A DNA stretch of 33,009 nucleotides from CAZMGV01 sp964621525 [NCBI: uncultured bacterium] (GCA_964621525.1 CAZUMS010000038.1:1-33009); one strand, 5' to 3'. Shown: positions 23,503 through 31,473, counted from the first letter of the stretch. Numbers and translations: made by a program. The notes: a model not told the origin generated them from the letters alone.

Positions 23503-24705
23503 CTACTCGCAGTTTTCGTGCTTAGGCAGATTTCCGAACGGGTCCTGGATCGATTCCCGGCAGATGAACTCCCAGTCGGTAAGGCTGAGCAGGAACGCCT
23601 TGATGTCGTCCCGCTCCTGCGGCGTCAGGGTGAAACCGACCATGAAGATGCTCTTGTTCGGATTCAGCGCGCCGTCCCCGGCATAGGGCCCCGAGGAGAT
23701 CAGCCGGCCGCCCCGGGCGTAGTGATCGAGCACATCGTCCAGCGTCGCCGCCGAACCGTCGTGCATGTAAGGGGCGGTGAGCTCGATGTTCCGCAGCGAC
23801 GGCGGTTTGAACTTTCCCATGTCCAGCGCCTCGTGGGTGATGTCCCATAGGCCGCGGTTGCCCTCCGGATAGTCTCCGGTTCCGCCGACGTTGTAGAGGC
23901 CGTTGTTCTGGAAGTTGGCCTCCCGGAACGTCGTGCCGGTGTGGACCGGTGCCTGGCCGAGGTTCAGGCCGTTGTGGCAGTGGAAGCATTCGAGCCGCTC
24001 GCCGAAGAACAGTTCCTGCCCCCGGATCGCCGACTCGCTCATGGCTCCGGGTTCGCTCCGCTGCCGCCGGTCGTAGGGCGAGTTGTAGGAGAGCAGCGTC
24101 CGCTCGAAGGACGCGAGGGCGTAGATCACGTTCCCCACGGTGAACGGATCGGCCTCGCCGGGGAACGCCGCCGGGACCAGATCGCGGTACACGGGGTCGC
24201 CGCGGAGCAGGGCGACGATCTCGTCGTCCTTTCCCGACAGGCCGAGTTCCACCGGATCGGTGCCGAAGAGCGGTGTCACGGCCTGGACCTCGAGCGAGAT
24301 GACGGCCGGATTCGCCCAGTTGAACGTCGTGTTGTAGGCGACGTTCGCGAGCGCCATGGAGTTACGCGGGTGCGGCTGCCCGGTGGCCCCGGCCGCGTGG
24401 ACGAGCCCGTCGGTGAATGCCTTGTCCGGGTGGTGGCAACTGGCGCAGGAAAAGGCCCCCGTGGTGGACAGCCGGTTGTCGTAGAACAAGTGCCGCCCGA
24501 GTTCCGCCTTTTCCGCCGACATGGGGTTCGCCGGATCGACGACCGGAACCGGGAACCCTTCGGGCAGGTTCCAGTCGTAGATCCCGGTCTGCCGGGCCGT
24601 CCCGCCGCCGTCGCCGCAGGCGGCCGGACCGTACAGAAGCAGTCCGGCCGCCAGCAGAAGCGCCGGCAGCCGGAACCCTGAAACGAGTTGCGGGACCGCT
24701 TGCAT
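23503..24705 (-). CDS. MbnH-like di-heme peroxidase-family lipoprotein (MXAN_0977 type)
   Basis: A 400-residue member of the bacterial di-heme cytochrome c peroxidase/MauG superfamily. The N-terminus is a lipoprotein signal (GLLLYGPAAC, lipobox Cys 30). Two c-type heme motifs are present, C87-ASC-H91 (CASCHHPDKAFTDG) and C240-FHC-H244 (CFHCHNGLNLG), with the family motifs LGRHLFYDNRLS, ASFERTLLSYNSPYD and KPPSLRNIELTAPYMHDGS. In the characterised methanotroph system MbnH uses a bis-Fe(IV) state to convert a Trp of its partner MbnP to kynurenine. The ATG shares one base with the stop of the upstream MbnP-like gene (TGATG), so the two are translationally coupled and likely work as such a pair. 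No methanobactin precursor or MbnB/MbnC gene is visible. Confidence 0.9.
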   Translation of the reverse strand: MQAVPQLVSGFRLPALLLAAGLLLYGPAACGDGGGTARQTGIYDWNLPEGFPVPVVDPANPMSAEKAELGRHLFYDNRLSTTGAFSCASCHHPDKAFTDGLVHAAGATGQPHPRNSMALANVAYNTTFNWANPAVISLEVQAVTPLFGTDPVELGLSGKDDEIVALLRGDPVYRDLVPAAFPGEADPFTVGNVIYALASFERTLLSYNSPYDRRQRSEPGAMSESAIRGQELFFGERLECFHCHNGLNLGQAPVHTGTTFREANFQNNGLYNVGGTGDYPEGNRGLWDITHEALDMGKFKPPSLRNIELTAPYMHDGSAATLDDVLDHYARGGRLISSGPYAGDGALNPNKSIFMVGFTLTPQERDDIKAFLLSLTDWEFICRESIQDPFGNLPKHENCE

Positions 24706-25616
24706 CAGTGGTCGTGGTCTTCCTCATGAAGCACGCGGAAGAACACCTGTTCACGGTCGGCGATCACGGGGTCGTTCGAGCCCGTGTAGTCGAACTCGAG
24801 ATCGAGTTTCGGCATGATCGCGGCGCATTCGTCGTCGGTCGTGCCGGACATGCAGCCCGGCGCACCATTGATGTTGGCGGAGACGTCGGCCTGTTCCAGC
24901 AGCAGGGCGGCGTCGGCGGCGATCCGGTGGGAGCCGTCCGTGGGGAAGTCGTCGAGGCACACCGTGGCGATGTTCGGAAGGTCGCAGGGTTCTTCAGGGG
25001 CGATGTCGAAGTCGTCCGCCACGCAGCCGGTGGCTCCGATGTGGACCGAGAACGGCTGCTCGTCGTCGGACGGATCGCCGATGCCGTCGATCTTCAGGTA
25101 CTTGTGGCCGAACTGCCAGCCCCAGGACATGGCCGTGACGTTGAGCGGCGAGGGTGCATCAATCGCATCGATGTCGATGTGATTCAGCTCGAAAGGAATG
25201 CCGAGGTCGAAGCAGATGCCCGTGTAATCGCCGCCCGGGACGGTGCCGCGGACGGTCGTGTTGGTCTCTTCGGTGCCCTCTTCGGCGCAGTTTTCCGTGG
25301 CGTCCTCGAAATCGAGGAGGGCGACGTTCTCATGCTGCCATTCGCCGTCCTGCTCCAGTTCCACGGGGATTTCGTTGCCGTCCGCGTCGACGAGCCGGAC
25401 GTTCGAGACGTAGAAGCGGAAGTCGGCGCCCACGAACTGCTGGTTCGCCGCACCCGCGCCCGCACCGACGCCTTCGAACGTCTCTCCGCAGGCGAACTCA
25501 TGGTCGCCGAACGTCGCGGCGAACGGGATCTCAATATCGACGGGGCCGTCGTTGCCGCAACCAGCGGCGAGCAGACAGGCGGCCAGTACCGGCCCTGCAA
25601 AAATCTTCTTGGTCAT
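24705..25616 (-). CDS. MbnP-like copper-binding lipoprotein (MXAN_0976 family)
   Basis: A 303-residue product with a lipoprotein signal (FAGPVLAACLLAAGC, lipobox Cys 20). The family pattern is strong: PFAATFGDHEFACG, DFRFYVSNVRLVD, WQHENVALLDFED, TVPGGDYTGICFDLGIPFELNH, MSWGWQFGHKYLKIDG, HIGATGC, and a His-rich end. Eight mature Cys (43, 110, 135, 198, 211, 220, 255, 264) could form four disulfides. Trp 93, 165 and 167 are candidates for oxidation to kynurenine by the partner, as known for MbnP; W165/W167 lie in the conserved block. The GGGAGAG ribosome site is just before the ATG. It is the first gene of a two-gene operon; GGTCCG gaact CGGACC (25646-25662), 30 bases upstream, may be an operator or leader hairpin. 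Copper binding is inferred from the family. Confidence 0.9.
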   Translation of the reverse strand: MTKKIFAGPVLAACLLAAGCGNDGPVDIEIPFAATFGDHEFACGETFEGVGAGAGAANQQFVGADFRFYVSNVRLVDADGNEIPVELEQDGEWQHENVALLDFEDATENCAEEGTEETNTTVRGTVPGGDYTGICFDLGIPFELNHIDIDAIDAPSPLNVTAMSWGWQFGHKYLKIDGIGDPSDDEQPFSVHIGATGCVADDFDIAPEEPCDLPNIATVCLDDFPTDGSHRIAADAALLLEQADVSANINGAPGCMSGTTDDECAAIMPKLDLEFDYTGSNDPVIADREQVFFRVLHEEDHDH

Positions 25617-25645
25617 CGTTCTCTCTCCCGGAAAGGTCTGTTGCC

Positions 25646-25662
25646 GGTCCGGAACTCGGACC
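25646..25662. promoter_or_regulatory. Inverted repeat upstream of the mbnP-like gene
   Basis: GGTCCG (25646-25651), five-base spacer, CGGACC (25657-25662), 29 bases before the mbnP-like ATG at 25616 in the 157-base divergent region shared with the AsnRS-like gene. It could be an operator half-site pair or a leader hairpin; no convincing promoter boxes were found beside it. Confidence 0.3.
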
Positions 25663-25773
25663 GCTTCTGCGCGTCACTAATGCCCGCACGGCGGCATCCA
25701 GTAAATGCGGCAAATTGTCGCGGGGGCTGCCGGTTTGCCGGGACCCCGGCGCGGTTGTACACAGGCCGGGTCC

Positions 25774-26865
25774 ATGTTCACCCACGTCTATATCCAGAAC
25801 ATCCGCCAGTATCCGGGCCGCCAGGTGACGCTGAAGGGCTGGGCCGCCGCGAAGCAGCCCGCAGGCGAGGCCATGTTCCTGGACCTTCGGGACGGTACGG
25901 GGACGATCCGGTGCATCCTCTCGAAGAAGGAACTTCCGGCGGATCAATGGGCGGCGGCCGAACGGCTCACCCCCGAGAGTTCCGTGAAAATCACCGGCAA
26001 GGCCGTGGACGACGGCGGCCGCAGCCCCCACGGTCACGAGATCCGGGTGACGGCGCTGGAGCTGATCGCCGGGGCTCCGCCCGTTCCCGCCCAGGGAAAC
26101 CCCCGGCTCTGGATGCGCACGCCCGAAGGGCGGGCCGCGCTCCGCCTCCGGCACGCGGCGCACAAGGCGGTGGTGGACTACTTCGACTGGAGCGGCTTCG
26201 CCCATGTGGACGGTCCGGAACCGCTCGCCGCCGCGGCGTTCGCGCTCGGCAAGGTTTACCGCACCGGCGCTCCGGAGGACCGGCCGGCCGAACGGTTCAT
26301 CGAGACGGCCGTGGCGTTCATCGGCCTCGACGAGGCGATGGGCGTGACGGAGGATTTCCTCTCCTACCTCGTCCACCGGCTCTCCACGGAGCAGGCGGAC
26401 GACCTGAGGACGCTGAAGCGCAACCCCGTGCCGCTCAATTTCGTGAAGACGCCGTTCCCCCGGCTGGAGCACGCCGAGGCGGCGGCGCTCGCGGCGAAGG
26501 AAGGCGTGAAGGCGAAGGCGGGCGAAGCGCTTCCGCCTGAAGCCCTCGCGGTGCTCTCCCGAAAGCATGAGCGCCCGGTGCTCGTGCACCGCCCGCCCGC
26601 CGCCGGCGCCCCGGCGCTCGCCCGGACGCTGAAAGACTCGGCCCTCACGTTCACTATTCTCGCCCCCGAGGGCTACGGCGCCATCGGCACGGGCTCGGAA
26701 CACGAGACCGATCCTGCGGGACTTGAGCGGCGGCTCAAGAGTTCGGGCCTCACGCCGGAGCAGGCGGCCTCGCTGCTGGAGACCTGCCGTCACGGCGCCG
26801 CGCCGGTTTCGGGCTTCCGCATCGGGCTCGAGGCGTTCCTCGCCTGGCTCGGCGGCAGGACCTGA
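25774..26865 (+). CDS. Asparaginyl-tRNA synthetase-like protein with degenerate catalytic domain
   Basis: Taken from ATG 25774 (363 residues; AsnRS is usually about 430-470). Residues 18-100 form an OB fold like the AsnRS anticodon-binding domain (VTLKGWAAAKQ...MFLDLRDGTGTIRCIL...SSVKITGKAV...HEIRVTALELI). The rest aligns collinearly with the class II core: ALRLRHAAHKAVVDYFDWSGF, then about 70 residues missing where AsnRS has its amino-acid site (the GEMF to SGQL segment), then AFALGKVYRTGAPEDRPAERFIETAVAFIGLDEAMG in place of motif 2, LAPEGYGAIGTGSEHE, and GFRIGLEAFLAWLGG in place of motif 3. Motif 2 keeps R163 but loses the following Glu; in motif 3 the ATP-binding Arg is A354. It should not aminoacylate. 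The frame is intact, so it is a pseudo-enzyme or repurposed paralogue rather than a decayed gene. Its end overlaps the convergent HTH gene by 76 bases. Confidence 0.85.
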   Translation: MFTHVYIQNIRQYPGRQVTLKGWAAAKQPAGEAMFLDLRDGTGTIRCILSKKELPADQWAAAERLTPESSVKITGKAVDDGGRSPHGHEIRVTALELIAGAPPVPAQGNPRLWMRTPEGRAALRLRHAAHKAVVDYFDWSGFAHVDGPEPLAAAAFALGKVYRTGAPEDRPAERFIETAVAFIGLDEAMGVTEDFLSYLVHRLSTEQADDLRTLKRNPVPLNFVKTPFPRLEHAEAAALAAKEGVKAKAGEALPPEALAVLSRKHERPVLVHRPPAAGAPALARTLKDSALTFTILAPEGYGAIGTGSEHETDPAGLERRLKSSGLTPEQAASLLETCRHGAAPVSGFRIGLEAFLAWLGGRT

Positions 26866-27092
26866 ACGCCGGGAGGTTCGCCGCCCGCCGGCGCAGGTTC
26901 CAGCCCGCTCTCGCGGATGCTGCGCAGCCACCGGTTCAGCTCGCGAAGCGAGACGACGAGCCGTTCGCGCCGTCCGCCCCGCACCCGGTAGGCGGGGAGT
27001 CCCCGCTCGCGGACCCAGCGCCTGAGCGTACTTCGCGAGCAGCCCAGGTAGTCGCAGATCGCCTTCTGGCCGATCAGGTACCGGTCCGTCAT
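26790..27092 (-). CDS. Small excisionase/MerR-type HTH DNA-binding protein
   Basis: The 100-residue product starts at ATG 27092, overlapping the upstream stop as ATGA. Residues 4-50 form an HTH_17/excisionase-like winged helix (YLIGQKAICDYLGCSRSTLRRWVRERGLPAYRVRGGRRERLVVSLRELNRWL). The remaining half is Pro/Gly/Ala-rich and looks disordered; its last 25 codons run antisense through the 3' end of the AsnRS-like gene. Such proteins occur in phages, plasmids and integrated elements as excision or copy-control factors, but no integrase or attachment site is seen here. It is co-expressed with the HTH protein before it. Confidence 0.8.
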   Translation of the reverse strand: MTDRYLIGQKAICDYLGCSRSTLRRWVRERGLPAYRVRGGRRERLVVSLRELNRWLRSIRESGLEPAPAGGEPPGVQVLPPSQARNASSPMRKPETGAAP

Positions 27093-27460
27093 GACCGGCT
27101 TCCTCCGGGCCCGGCTGACGGAGATCCGTTTTCGCTTTCGAAGAGCCGTTCGAGGGCGGCCGCATAATGCTGCCGGGCGCGGCGCACCCGGTTCGCCGCC
27201 CGCTGGGGCGACCAGCTTCCGCCCGCCAAGGTTTCCATGATTCTCGCGATCTCGGCCCAGCTCCGTCCTTCCTCCCTGAGCCGGCAGAGCCGGTAGTCCT
27301 CGGCCCCGAGTTCCCGCTGGAGCCGGACGTCGGCGAGCAGGGCGGTCTCCCGGTCGGAGACCGTCGCCGCCACCGGGAGACGCGGTTTCCCTTTGGGGTG
27401 GCCCGAAGGGGCCCAATCCAGCCGGACACGGATGCGCAGGGGGTCTTTGGGAATGTTCAT
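27089..27460 (-). CDS. Small HTH-containing protein, function unknown
   Basis: ATG at 27460 is fixed by an excellent GGAGGAGG site eight bases upstream; a longer frame exists but lacks one. The 123-residue product has a basic, Pro-rich start (MNIPKDPLRIRVRLDWAPSGHPKGKPRLP), then helices with an HTH of the sigma-region-4 or homeodomain-like kind (AEDYRLCRLREEGRSWAEIARIMETL...WSPQRAANRVRRARQHYAAALERL). It could be a DNA-binding regulator or a phage-type packaging/recombination accessory protein; I do not recognise the family. It is coupled to the excisionase-like gene by a four-base overlap and is transcribed away from the histidine kinase across an AT-richer region with inverted repeats. Confidence 0.75.
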   Translation of the reverse strand: MNIPKDPLRIRVRLDWAPSGHPKGKPRLPVAATVSDRETALLADVRLQRELGAEDYRLCRLREEGRSWAEIARIMETLAGGSWSPQRAANRVRRARQHYAAALERLFESENGSPSAGPGGSRS

Positions 27461-27565
27461 GGGATTTCCTCCTCCAAAATGACCGCGCGGCCGCAGGCCT
27501 CCAGAGGGCCTTGGACGTGCGGGTACCACCCAAAAACCGTATACTATGCGTATGTCAGGTAGTGT

Positions 27566-27595
27566 CACAGACAAAACGGTATTTTTTGTCCTGTG
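27566..27595. promoter_or_regulatory. Inverted repeat in the HTH-operon/histidine-kinase divergent region
   Basis: CACAGACAAAA (27566-27576) and TTTTGTCCTGTG (27584-27595) are inverted copies differing by one inserted base; GACAAAA/TTTTGTC is the perfect part around a seven-base spacer. Placed between divergent units and next to candidate promoter elements, it is a plausible operator for one of the small HTH proteins. Confidence 0.5.
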
Positions 27596-27599
27596 CAAC

Positions 27600-27608
27600 T
27601 GATAGAAT
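27600..27608 (+). promoter_or_regulatory. Candidate extended -10 promoter of the histidine kinase gene
   Basis: TGATAGAAT is an extended -10 element (TG, one base, TAGAAT, 5 of 6 to consensus) without a clear -35. The start would lie near 27615, about 95 bases before the ATG at 27710, with a small GCCGT caa ACGGC TTTT hairpin (27623-27639) early in the leader. Confidence 0.35.
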
Positions 27609-27709
27609 TTCTTGAGGAATTTGCCGTCAAACGGCTTTTCGACAGGCCAAACGACGGTTAGAATTCCCCGTGTTCCACGTCACCAGGGTTCGGAAAGGCG
27701 GAACCGGCC

Positions 27710-29143
27710 ATGGCGGACACAGCGATAAGGACACAGATGTCCATGCCGGAACGCGATGCGGATGCTCCCGGCGAGACGACGATCCGGCTTGCGCCCGCAC
27801 CGGCGCAGGCCGAGACCGATCTTTCCGTTTACGATCGCACTCTCGGAAAATTCCTGTTTCTGATATCGAAGGGGACCGGCTTTTCGGCCGATCCCGAAGA
27901 CATCGCCCACCAGCGCAGGCGCGCCGCCCTGGTCCGCACCGTGATGGCGGGCGGCATCATCGCGCTCTCGGCGACGTTCCCGGCGTTCTACGAGACACTT
28001 CCCGTCGTGTTCGCGTATCTGCTGGTGAGCGCCGCAGGGCTCGTGTACTCGCTGGTCCGGCGGCCGGCGCTCTGGGTGATGGCCATTTCAGGGGCGGGCG
28101 ACGTCGCCATCGTCACCTACGCCGTGCATCTCACGGGTTCGCTCACGACGGTCGTCGTGTTCCTCTATCCCATGCTTTCCATGCTCGGCACGCTGTTCGC
28201 CGGGATTCCGGTGGGCCTCTTCTACGCCGTCGCCGGGTCGCTCGCCTACAGCATCCTCGTGCTGGCCGAAGGGCTCGGCTGGGTTTCCTACTCGCCGCTC
28301 ATGGGACACGCCTACCCGTATTTCACGGCAGGCGGGATCCCCACCTATCCGCTGCTCGTTCTCGTGCTTGCGCACCTCGCCAACTACGGCTCCGTCGGCA
28401 TGGGCGGGCTCGTCACGTACGCCCTCGAAAAGCGCCGCCGGGAGGCGCAGCGCGCCTTCGAGGCCCGCACCGAACTCGCGGCCATCTGCTCGCACGACCT
28501 CAAGAACCTGCTGGCCTCGGTGCTGGGGCACGCCGAACTGGCGGAGATGCGGCTCGACGCCGGAGACCCGGAGAAGGCCAGGGACAACCTGCGCCAGATC
28601 CGCCGCTCCGGCGACCGGATGATGGAGCTGATCCGCGACCTTCTGGACCTCTCGCGCCTGGAGGCGGGAAAGATCGCGCTCTCCCGGAGCCGGTTCGACC
28701 TCGTACGCACGGTGCAGGGGACCGTTCACTCGCTGGAGCCTGCTGCCCAGCGAAAGGAGATCGCCATCGAGACGGAACTCCCCGAAGGGCCGGTTCAGTT
28801 CCACGGCGACCAGTCGAAGATCATCCAGGTGATGACGAACCTGCTCCACAACGCCGTCCAGTACACGCCCGAGAAGGGCCGCGTCCGGGTGCGTATCGTT
28901 CAGGGCTCCGGGACAGTCAGCGTCACCGTGGCCGATACGGGGCCCGGCCTGCCGCCGGAAGAGGCGGAGCTTATCTTCGACCCCGCAGCGCTCACGAAAA
29001 AGCGCGGAAGCCGGTTCTCCCTCAGCACGGGGCTCGGGCTCAACATCGTCCGCCGCCTTACCGAACTCCACGGCGGCCGGGTCTGGGCCGAGAGTTCCCC
29101 CCAGGGGACCGTGTTCGGTGTCGAAATTCCGTTACACGAGTAG
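27710..29143 (+). CDS. Membrane-bound sensor histidine kinase
   Basis: A 477-residue kinase. After a soluble N-terminus of about 70 residues come roughly six hydrophobic segments (residues about 72-235: MAGGIIALSATFPAF, FAYLLVSAAGLVYSL, VVVFLYPMLSMLG and others) with little outside loop, so the sensor is membrane-embedded. HisKA follows with the H-box ICSHDLKNLLASVLGHAEL (phospho-acceptor H262), and the HATPase domain has the N-box MTNLLHNAVQYT, the G1 box VADTGPGLPP and the G2 box STGLGLNIVRRLTELHGGRVWAES. The H-box SHDLKN is the type found in many orphan kinases of this group. No response regulator adjoins it; the receivers at 31096-32420 on the other strand are possible partners. An in-frame ATG at 27737 is an alternative start. 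Confidence 0.93.
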   Translation: MADTAIRTQMSMPERDADAPGETTIRLAPAPAQAETDLSVYDRTLGKFLFLISKGTGFSADPEDIAHQRRRAALVRTVMAGGIIALSATFPAFYETLPVVFAYLLVSAAGLVYSLVRRPALWVMAISGAGDVAIVTYAVHLTGSLTTVVVFLYPMLSMLGTLFAGIPVGLFYAVAGSLAYSILVLAEGLGWVSYSPLMGHAYPYFTAGGIPTYPLLVLVLAHLANYGSVGMGGLVTYALEKRRREAQRAFEARTELAAICSHDLKNLLASVLGHAELAEMRLDAGDPEKARDNLRQIRRSGDRMMELIRDLLDLSRLEAGKIALSRSRFDLVRTVQGTVHSLEPAAQRKEIAIETELPEGPVQFHGDQSKIIQVMTNLLHNAVQYTPEKGRVRVRIVQGSGTVSVTVADTGPGLPPEEAELIFDPAALTKKRGSRFSLSTGLGLNIVRRLTELHGGRVWAESSPQGTVFGVEIPLHE

Positions 29144-29229
29144 CTGCGCTTCATCATAATGGCCTGCCGTAATGGACTGTAACTTCCCGGCCTGGGAGGG
29201 CAGCCGTTCTGTCAGCACGGAAGCCACAG

Positions 29230-31089
29230 TTGTCCGGCAGCGTCGAGGAGCGCCGTCTGCTCGGGGAAATCCGGCGGCTCCGGCGGCTTCTGGCCGGTGC
29301 AGGCCGGAAGTCCGGTCCGGCCATTGGCCGTGTGCGGCCTGAGTTCCGCGACAGCGCCCTGAATCTGGTCCACTATGTCGCCCTCCGCCGGCACGATCTG
29401 AGGGAACTCCAGAGCCAGCTTTCCGAACGTGGACTATCCTCCATCGGCCGGTGCGAACCCTCGGTGGACGGTACGCTGGCTGCGGTTGAGGACAACCTCC
29501 TTCGGCGGTGCGGCCTGCGGGCGGCGACGGCGCCGCCGGTGACGTCAGGAGTGACGCCGGGACTAGGCCGTCTGGCAGAGCATACGGACCGTCTGCTGGG
29601 TGCCGCCCCCGCAGGGCGCGGAGTCCGGATCATGGTCACGATGCCGTCCGAAGCGGCCACCAGCACCCGGCTGGTGAGAGACCTGGTGGACGCGGGCATG
29701 AACGTCATGCGGATCAACTGCGCCCATGATTCGCCCAAGGTGTGGGAAACCATGATTGCCCGGCTGCACGAAGCCCGGGACGCCACGGGGCGCGAGTGCC
29801 GGATCCTGATGGATCTTGCCGGCCCCAAGCTCCGCACGGGGCTCGTGGCGGAGCGGCCCGGAGTCGTGAAGTGGCAGCCCCGGCGCGACTACCGGGGCCA
29901 GGTGACGGAGCCGGCCCGGATCTGGCTGCGGCCGGAGACGGCGGCAGTACCCGTTGCAGAAGCGGATGCTTCGGTACCGGTGCCGGAGGACTGGCTCCGT
30001 CAGGCCCGCAAGGGCTGTACTGTGACCCTGCGCGACCTTCGTGGAAAGAAGCGGGAACTGACGGTTGTAAAGCTCCTCCCGGCGGGTGTCCTCGCCGAAT
30101 CTTCCGAGACTGCATATGTGGGCCGGGGGACGGAGCTGGCCCTGCACCGCCCCGGCGGCGGTGGAACCGTCCGCAGATGCGAGGCGGGGGAACTTTTTCC
30201 CGAACCGGAGCCGGTTCTGCTGGAACCGGGCGATGTCCTCGTGCTCACGAAAGACCGGCAGCCGGGGACTAATGCCGTCCGGCACCGGAACGGTACGGTG
30301 ATCCGTGCGGCGAGAGTGCCCTGCTCGCTGCCCGATGTATTCGGGCAGGTGCGGCGGGGCGAGCGGGTCATTCTGGATGACGGTCATGCCTGGGGCGCCG
30401 TTATCCGCACGACGGCTGACGAGATCTGGACGGAAATCCGCGAGGTCCGGGGCGAGCGGTTCCGGCTCAGGGCCGACAAGGGCATCAATTTTCCCGATTC
30501 GCGGCTGACGATCGATCCGCTGACGCCCAAGGACAGAACCGATCTCGAATTCGTGGCCCGCCATGCGGACATGGCGGGACTTTCCTTCGTGCAGTCGCCC
30601 GGCGACGTCCGGGAGCTGCATCGAGCCCTCCGGGCCCTGGGCGGGGAACGCATCGGCGTCGTTCTCAAGATCGAGACCCGCCGGGCGTTCGAGCGCCTGC
30701 CGGAACTCCTGCTGGCGGCGATGGAAGGGCCGGCTCCCGGGGTGATGATTGCGCGCGGGGATCTGGCGGTCGAATGCGGGTATGAGCGGCTTGCCGAGGT
30801 CCAGGAGGAAATCCTGTGGCTGTCGGAGGCCGCGCGCCTGCCGGTGATCTGGGCGACCCAGGTTCTGGACAGCCTGACCCGCGACGGTATCCCCTCCCGT
30901 GCTGAAGTTACCGACGCCGCCATGGGCGAGCGTGCGGAATGCGTGATGCTGAACAAGGGGGCGCATGTGGTCGAGGCCGTCAGGTTTCTGGACGGCGTCA
31001 TGCGCCGGATGGAAACCCATCAGCGGAAGAAGGTTCCCACGTTCCGCCGGCTTCGTTCCTGGAAATTGCGGGATGAACCCGGCGGCTGA
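29230..31089 (+). CDS. Pyruvate kinase-like protein with N-terminal extension and no C-terminal domain
   Basis: The frame opens at TTG 29230 with GGAA nearby (619 residues). The first 130 residues are a helical extension, including ALNLVHYVALRRHDLRELQSQLSERGLSS. The pyruvate kinase barrel follows: RINCAHD (161-167), DLAGPKLRTG (195-204), a long B-domain-like insert with LDDGHAWGAVI, KGINFPDSRL, LKIETR with catalytic K480 and Mg ligand E482, MIARGDLAVE (RGD 509-511), PVIWATQVLDSLT and PSRAEVTDAA. The usual MLSGETA is MLNKGAHV, and the allosteric PK-C domain is absent. K+-binding positions differ (Ser to A165, Thr to L196). It may phosphorylate ADP from phosphoenolpyruvate without K+, or act on another substrate. 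It lies 86 bases after the kinase gene on the same strand; no terminator separates them. Confidence 0.85.
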   Translation: MSGSVEERRLLGEIRRLRRLLAGAGRKSGPAIGRVRPEFRDSALNLVHYVALRRHDLRELQSQLSERGLSSIGRCEPSVDGTLAAVEDNLLRRCGLRAATAPPVTSGVTPGLGRLAEHTDRLLGAAPAGRGVRIMVTMPSEAATSTRLVRDLVDAGMNVMRINCAHDSPKVWETMIARLHEARDATGRECRILMDLAGPKLRTGLVAERPGVVKWQPRRDYRGQVTEPARIWLRPETAAVPVAEADASVPVPEDWLRQARKGCTVTLRDLRGKKRELTVVKLLPAGVLAESSETAYVGRGTELALHRPGGGGTVRRCEAGELFPEPEPVLLEPGDVLVLTKDRQPGTNAVRHRNGTVIRAARVPCSLPDVFGQVRRGERVILDDGHAWGAVIRTTADEIWTEIREVRGERFRLRADKGINFPDSRLTIDPLTPKDRTDLEFVARHADMAGLSFVQSPGDVRELHRALRALGGERIGVVLKIETRRAFERLPELLLAAMEGPAPGVMIARGDLAVECGYERLAEVQEEILWLSEAARLPVIWATQVLDSLTRDGIPSRAEVTDAAMGERAECVMLNKGAHVVEAVRFLDGVMRRMETHQRKKVPTFRRLRSWKLRDEPGG

Positions 31090-31095
31090 GTCCCG

Positions 31096-31473
31096 TCACT
31101 CCGCCGGGATTTTCAGCCAGTTGCAGACCGCGTCCTTGAGGTCGTCGGCGCGGAGCGGTTTCTTGAGGTGGGCGGTGAAGCCGGCCCGGCTCGTGTAGTC
31201 GTCGACCTGCCGGGCCGTGACGGCGATGACCGGCGTGTGCAGGAGACCCGGCTGGTCGCGGATCAGCTTCGTGGCCGAGACACCGTCCAGCTTCGGCATG
31301 TTGATGTCCATGAGGATGAGGTGCGGCGCGACCTCGCGGGCGGCGGAGACGGCGTCCTCTCCGTTGCACGCGAACACGACGTCGACCGGAAGTCCCTTGA
31401 GGACGTTCCGGTAGAACGTCTGCATCATGGTGTTATCCTCGACGATCAGGATCCGGTGCGAGTGTTCCGGCAT
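31096..31473 (-). CDS. Single-domain response regulator (CheY-like)
   Basis: A 125-residue stand-alone receiver. The acidic pair is in ILIVEDN, the phospho-Asp in LILMDINMPKLDG, the switch Thr in AVTAR and the Lys in LKKPL, so it should be phosphorylated. There is no output domain. ATG at 31473 (AGGGG six bases before it) is preferred; an in-frame ATG at 31503 would add ten residues not seen in its two neighbours. GGAATC gggcg GATTCC (31510-31526) lies just upstream, a possible operator or leader hairpin. It is the last of three tandem receivers, about 125 bases after the second, and ends seven bases from the convergent pyruvate kinase-like gene. Confidence 0.93.
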   Translation of the reverse strand: MPEHSHRILIVEDNTMMQTFYRNVLKGLPVDVVFACNGEDAVSAAREVAPHLILMDINMPKLDGVSATKLIRDQPGLLHTPVIAVTARQVDDYTSRAGFTAHLKKPLRADDLKDAVCNWLKIPAE

